Shown piece by piece: positions 60,677 to 64,000 of a stretch of DNA of 64,000 bases. A program made the translations under genes and the position numbers. The notes under the pieces are model-generated. The model did not search any database and was not told the DNA's origin. It worked only from the letters and a program-made list of their open reading frames with translations. Every line of letters starts with the position of its first letter. Position 1 is the stretch's first letter. This stretch comes from JBCBSZ01 sp039818945 (GTDB lineage: Bacteria; Actinomycetota; Acidimicrobiia; Acidimicrobiales; Poriferisodalaceae). The DNA lies in assembly GCA_039818945.1 (NCBI GenBank), contig JBCBSZ010000004.1, forward strand, positions 82,356-146,355, written 5' to 3'.

Positions 60677-62659
60677 TCAGCGGCGGTCGGTCTGGATCTG
60701 CAGGAACTTCACCGAGAAGCCGTCCCACACGACGTCGCCGTCGGTGCAGTCCGGACGTGGCCCGATCGTCCAGGTGAGGTCGTTCTCGCCGACCCGGAGC
60801 TGATCCGGGTCGAGCTCGAGCCGGAAGGAGCTCCAGTGGTCGCTGACGCAGTCCCGGCGGTCGTACTCGTACGGATGGACGGCGGTCGGCGGTCCGCCGT
60901 TGATGCTCAGGAGCACCTGTCCGGTCTTGGGTTGGTGGACCTGCCCGAAGAGCACCGGGTTCGGTCCGATCTCGTCGAGATCGATCGTCACGGTCTCGCT
61001 CTCGCCGACCTGACGGTCGCCGTTGCGCTGGAGGTAGACGACGTCGCTGGCCTCGGCCACGTCGTACTCGCCGACCACCGGACCGTCGAAGCGGAGGTTG
61101 TCCCAGTGGAACGTGTAGACGTCGAGGTTGCCGTCCTTGGTCGGGGTGTAGGCGTGGGTCTTGAACAGGACGAGCCCCCGGTCGAACGGCAGCCCGCCCG
61201 GCACGTCGACCGACCACTCGTCGAAGCCGCCGTCGGCGGTCTCGATGCCCCACGTGATGCGGTCCTGCTCGAAGGTCATACGCATCGTGCGGCGGATGCG
61301 CCGGTCGTCGAGCGCCGGGTCGTCGGGATGGAGGTCCCGCCACCAGGCGAAGTCCCACTGACCCCACTGCGTCTCGTTGGCGAGCCAGCCCTCCGGGGCG
61401 AGGGCGTCCTCGCCGACCTTGATCGTGCGGACGTTGCGGCGGAAGTCGAGGACGATCCGGTCGTCGGGGTAGGTCTCGCTGATCGGTGAGCTGGTCGGTC
61501 CGGCGCCGACCTTGAGCTGGTCGCGCGGGACGATCATCACCTCCCACCAGCTGCGGACGGCGTGGGCGTCGTTGATGTTGACCTCGAACTCGAGGGTGCC
61601 GCCGTCGGAGAAGTCGAACTCCTGGCGGGGCCAGAAGGCCGTCACGGTGTAGGGCGACACGTCACCCATCGACGACATCATGTGGTTCTTGCAGATGAAG
61701 AAGCTCTCGTCGGGGTTCGAGCCGGTGCCGTACTGGTGGGCGACGACCTCGTGCTGGGGCAGCGGCGAGACCTCGGGGTTCGGTCCGGCGCAGTCCGCTC
61801 CGTGATCGGCCGGGTAGGGGCCGAACGCCCGGGTGAAGTGGTCCTGGGGATGGCTGCGGTGGGTGGTCACGAACTCCAGGTCGTCGGGGAGCAACTCCTG
61901 GGAGGGTGATGCCGGGTCGCCGTCGAAGGTCTCCTCGTAGGCCCACGTGCCGCTGGGCGGTGGGGTCGTCGTGGTGGGTGGCGGTGCGGTCGTCGTCGTG
62001 GTGGTGGGTGGCGGTGCGGTCGTCGTCGTGGTGGTGGGTGGCGGTGCGCTCGTCGTCGTGGTGGGTGGCGGTTCGGTCGTCGTCGTGGTGGCCGGTGCGT
62101 CGGTGACGAAGCGGACCTCGTCGACGTGGATGGCGGCCACGTCCCTGCCGGCGCCCTCCTGCCACCACACACCACCGATCATCTCCGGCGAGCCGAGCTC
62201 GGCAAGGGGGATCGTCACGGTCGTCCAGGTCCCGCCGGGCACGACGACCTGACGGACCGGGCCGGCCCGGTGGGCCGCATCCATGATCACGACGCGCAGG
62301 GTCACGTCGCCGTTGGTGCCGCCGTGCACGTCGAAGCGGAGCGCATCCAGCCCGGTGCCGGGGACGGGTGCCGGCCGCCCCAGCGACAGGCCGCCCCACG
62401 GCGCGAGGTCGGCCCGGACCGAGGTGGAGCCCGCGCTGACCTGCTCGCTCGAGGCGAGGTCGGTCGAGGCCCAGGACCAGTCCTGGAACCCGTCGGCGAG
62501 CGCATCGCCGTACACGTCGAGCCCGACGTCGCCGGCTCCGTCGGAGGAGCCGGTCGCCGGGACCACGGCAACGGTCGAGGCGGACGCCGCGATCGCCGCT
62601 GCCCCGATCGCCCGCCGCCAGGACCGTGGTCGTCTGGATCTGTCCATGCTGGTGGTCAT
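60677..62659 (-). CDS. exported two-domain protein with Thr/Pro linker (carbohydrate-active-like)
   Basis: A 660-aa protein. The signal peptide has an Arg-rich start (SRRPRSWRRAIG) and Ala-rich core to about residue 40, possibly Tat-type. Residues 45-185 resemble a carbohydrate-binding jelly roll (LDALRFDVHGGTNGDVTLRVVI, WTTVTIPLAEL). A Pro/Thr linker (about 190-235) of PPPTTTT units follows, then a 420-aa C-terminal region with many Trp and Asp. No glycosidase motif is certain. TACGTT six bases before the ATG supports the start. Confidence 0.75.
   Translation of the reverse strand: MTTSMDRSRRPRSWRRAIGAAAIAASASTVAVVPATGSSDGAGDVGLDVYGDALADGFQDWSWASTDLASSEQVSAGSTSVRADLAPWGGLSLGRPAPVPGTGLDALRFDVHGGTNGDVTLRVVIMDAAHRAGPVRQVVVPGGTWTTVTIPLAELGSPEMIGGVWWQEGAGRDVAAIHVDEVRFVTDAPATTTTTEPPPTTTTSAPPPTTTTTTAPPPTTTTTTAPPPTTTTPPPSGTWAYEETFDGDPASPSQELLPDDLEFVTTHRSHPQDHFTRAFGPYPADHGADCAGPNPEVSPLPQHEVVAHQYGTGSNPDESFFICKNHMMSSMGDVSPYTVTAFWPRQEFDFSDGGTLEFEVNINDAHAVRSWWEVMIVPRDQLKVGAGPTSSPISETYPDDRIVLDFRRNVRTIKVGEDALAPEGWLANETQWGQWDFAWWRDLHPDDPALDDRRIRRTMRMTFEQDRITWGIETADGGFDEWSVDVPGGLPFDRGLVLFKTHAYTPTKDGNLDVYTFHWDNLRFDGPVVGEYDVAEASDVVYLQRNGDRQVGESETVTIDLDEIGPNPVLFGQVHQPKTGQVLLSINGGPPTAVHPYEYDRRDCVSDHWSSFRLELDPDQLRVGENDLTWTIGPRPDCTDGDVVWDGFSVKFLQIQTDRR
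61981..62066. repeat. 30-bp tandem repeat encoding the Thr/Pro linker
   Basis: Two perfect 30-base copies (61981-62010 and 62011-62040) beginning GCGGTGCGGTCGTCGTCGTG are followed by a shortened third copy (62041-62066) with changes. In the gene's frame they encode PPPTTTTTTA units, so unit number can vary without frameshift. Confidence 0.85.
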
Positions 62660-62818
62660 GGTTCGAACGTAGGAAGCGGACCCCGGTCGCTACCGGGCGC
62701 GGACCGGGCGCACGCCGGACGATGGCCGTCTGCTGCGCCGCCCCCCGTGTGCCGCGACGCGCCCGGAGCGGTCCGGCCGCGCGGGTCATCGGACCAGGTC
62801 GGCTGGGATACTGACGGC

Positions 62819-63700
62819 GTGCGGCCCGGCGTGGACGAGATCGACGGGTACCGGATCGAGGGCCACGTCGCCCGAGGGCGTTCGGGCGACGTCTACCGGG
62901 CCGCGCTGCCCGACGGTCCGCCGATCGCGCTGAAGCTGCACGATCGAGCCGACGCCGGTCGGCGCGAGGCCGAGCGGCTGGTCCTCGTCGACCATCCGGG
63001 CGTCGTCGAGCTCCTCGATCAGGGCGAGCTCACCGGTGGCGGGGCGTGGCTGGCGCTGCCCTGGATCGAGGGGCGCACGCTCGCCCATCTCCTCGCGACC
63101 GAAGGTCCGCTCTCGCTCGATCGGACCCGATCGCTGATCCGCCAGCTCGGCGAGGCGCTCGACGCCGTCCACGCCGCCGGCGTCGTCCACGGCGACCTGT
63201 CGCCCCGCAACGTGATGGTCGACCTCCACGACCGGGTCACCCTCCTCGATCTCGGCGCCGCGGTCGACGGCACGCCGGCGACGGTCGACGAGACGACGGG
63301 GCTCGAGGTCGACACGACGCCCCGCTACGCCTCGCCGGAGGTGGCGCAGGGCCGACCGGCCGAACCGGCCAGCGATCGATACGCCCTGGCGTTGATCGCC
63401 TACGAGGCGCTGACCGGCTCGTTCCCGTACCCCGAGGTCGCCACGCCGATCGCCATGCTCGCCCACCACGCATCGAGCGCCCCGACGCCGCCGACGGAGC
63501 ACCGGCCCCAGCTGCCCGCCGCCGTCGACGAGCTGTTGCTCGACGCGCTCTCGAAGCGGCCGGAGGATCGCCCCGGGTCGGGTGCCGAGCTCGCCACCGC
63601 CCTCATCGGCGCCAGCCTCGAGCCCACCCGTTCGCCCGCTGCGGGTCGGTCCCGCCGTCGGCAGGGCCTCGCCGTCGGCGCGCTCGCCGTCATCGCCGGC
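62819..63700 (+). CDS. Ser/Thr protein kinase (cut by a chimeric join)
   Basis: A 294-aa part of a PknB-like kinase: glycine loop VARGRSGDVYRA, Lys in IALKLHD, HGDLSPRNVMV catalytic loop (HGD, not HRD), LLDLGAAV (DLG for DFG), and TPRYASPEVAQG activation segment. After residue 280 a basic SRRRQ run and a hydrophobic LAVGALAVIAG start a membrane segment, then the frame enters foreign MnhG sequence at 63701. GATACT (62807-62812) six bases before the GTG suggests a leaderless start. Confidence 0.85.
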
Positions 63701-64000
63701 TCAATTGGCATTGTTCGGTTCCCGGATTTTTATACGCGCCTGCACGCCGCTGGGGTGACGGACACCGCGGGAGCGGAACTCATCCTCTTCGCGATGATGC
63801 TCCAGGCGCCGAACCACAATGTCCTCGCAAAGCTCATTTTCATCAGCTTTTTCCTTTTCTTGACCAGTCCGGTGGCGACGCACGCGGTTGCGCACGCCGG
63901 TTGGATCGGCGGTCTGCGGCCGATGCTGGGCAAGGAAGGCGCCATCAACATCGTGCTCGAGCGGGCGGGGCTGATCTCGCAACCCATCGAAGTGCTGTTG
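63701..64000 (+). CDS. MnhG/PhaG-like cation:proton antiporter subunit (partial, different genome?)
   Basis: In the same frame as the kinase, 100 codons run SIGIVRFPDFYTRLHAAGVTD, then ELILFAMMLQAP, then FLFLTSPVATHAVAHA. This is the core of MnhG/PhaG, the small subunit of multi-component Na+(K+)/H+ antiporters in proteobacteria and others. The N-terminal 15-20 residues are missing, and the window ends before a stop. Codons are A/T-richer (ATT, TTT, TAT, CTT) than in the preceding 63 kb, so this is more likely a joined fragment than a true kinase domain. Confidence 0.85.

Overview
The window is about 70% G+C, densely packed, and reads as chromosome of an actinobacterium, most likely an Acidimicrobiia-type lineage (inference). 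The signs are many CoA-linked, P450 and Rieske oxygenases, a PriA/HisA-type isomerase, an actinobacterial-type LexA box, an F420-reductase-like oxidoreductase, and a trehalose gene pair matching the domains of mycobacterial OtsB1. No stretch longer than 300 bases lacks a gene. At least fourteen genes have a TANNNT-like hexamer 6-7 nt before the start codon, so leaderless transcription appears common and helps fix starts.

Layout. 1-7.6 kb: partial 5'-nucleotidase, thioesterase, a frameshifted secreted beta-helix/RTX protein, a two-component system and an ABC exporter. 7.65-8.5 kb: tRNA-Leu and a VapBC-like toxin-antitoxin pair with a perfect operator palindrome. 8.6-17 kb: glutamate dehydrogenase, FMN alpha-hydroxy-acid oxidase, an aminoglycoside-phosphotransferase remnant, DinB-type proteins, an SOS-boxed DUF222/HNH protein, a PhyH dioxygenase and a GlxA-type regulator. 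17-23.5 kb: amidohydrolase plus TetR, and a trehalose phosphorylase-type GH65 gene overlapping a beta-phosphoglucomutase/OtsB fusion. 23.6-28.8 kb: GMC oxidoreductase, P450, a cis-CaaD-like tautomerase, an Asp-nucleophile alpha/beta hydrolase and TetR, perhaps a dehalogenation or small-acid catabolic cluster. 30.9-34.6 kb: amidase, DUF1330, endonuclease III, Rieske oxygenase.

34.6-36.9 kb is the most striking locus. A UGSC-motif selenoprotein is encoded by two apparent ORFs joined by an in-frame UGA. A GUC-loop hairpin follows the UGA at the same 11-nt spacing as in E. coli fdhF. The gene lies between a conserved partner gene and the Rieske oxygenase in a tightly packed operon, opposite a TetR gene whose start codon sits in a perfect 7-bp inverted repeat.

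37-50.9 kb: Rrf2 regulator with two matching sites, HisA/PriA, enoyl-CoA hydratase, Trm11-like methyltransferase, nucleoside hydrolase, P450/cupin/TetR, SDR, PIG-L deacetylase, VOC/TetR, SMP-30. 51-56 kb: a RiPP-like cassette with a PqqD-like RRE protein, ABC ATPase and permease, a 38-aa precursor with a YxxP leader and nine consecutive arginines, an HprK-like kinase and a nucleotidyltransferase. No lasso cyclase or protease is visible. 56-60.6 kb: pseudouridine catabolism (psuG, psuK), a KAS III-like thiolase and a CaiB/BaiF CoA-transferase. 60.7-64 kb: an exported Thr/Pro-linker protein and a Ser/Thr kinase. At about 63,700 the kinase frame passes directly into an MnhG-type antiporter subunit of different base composition, which looks like a chimeric join.
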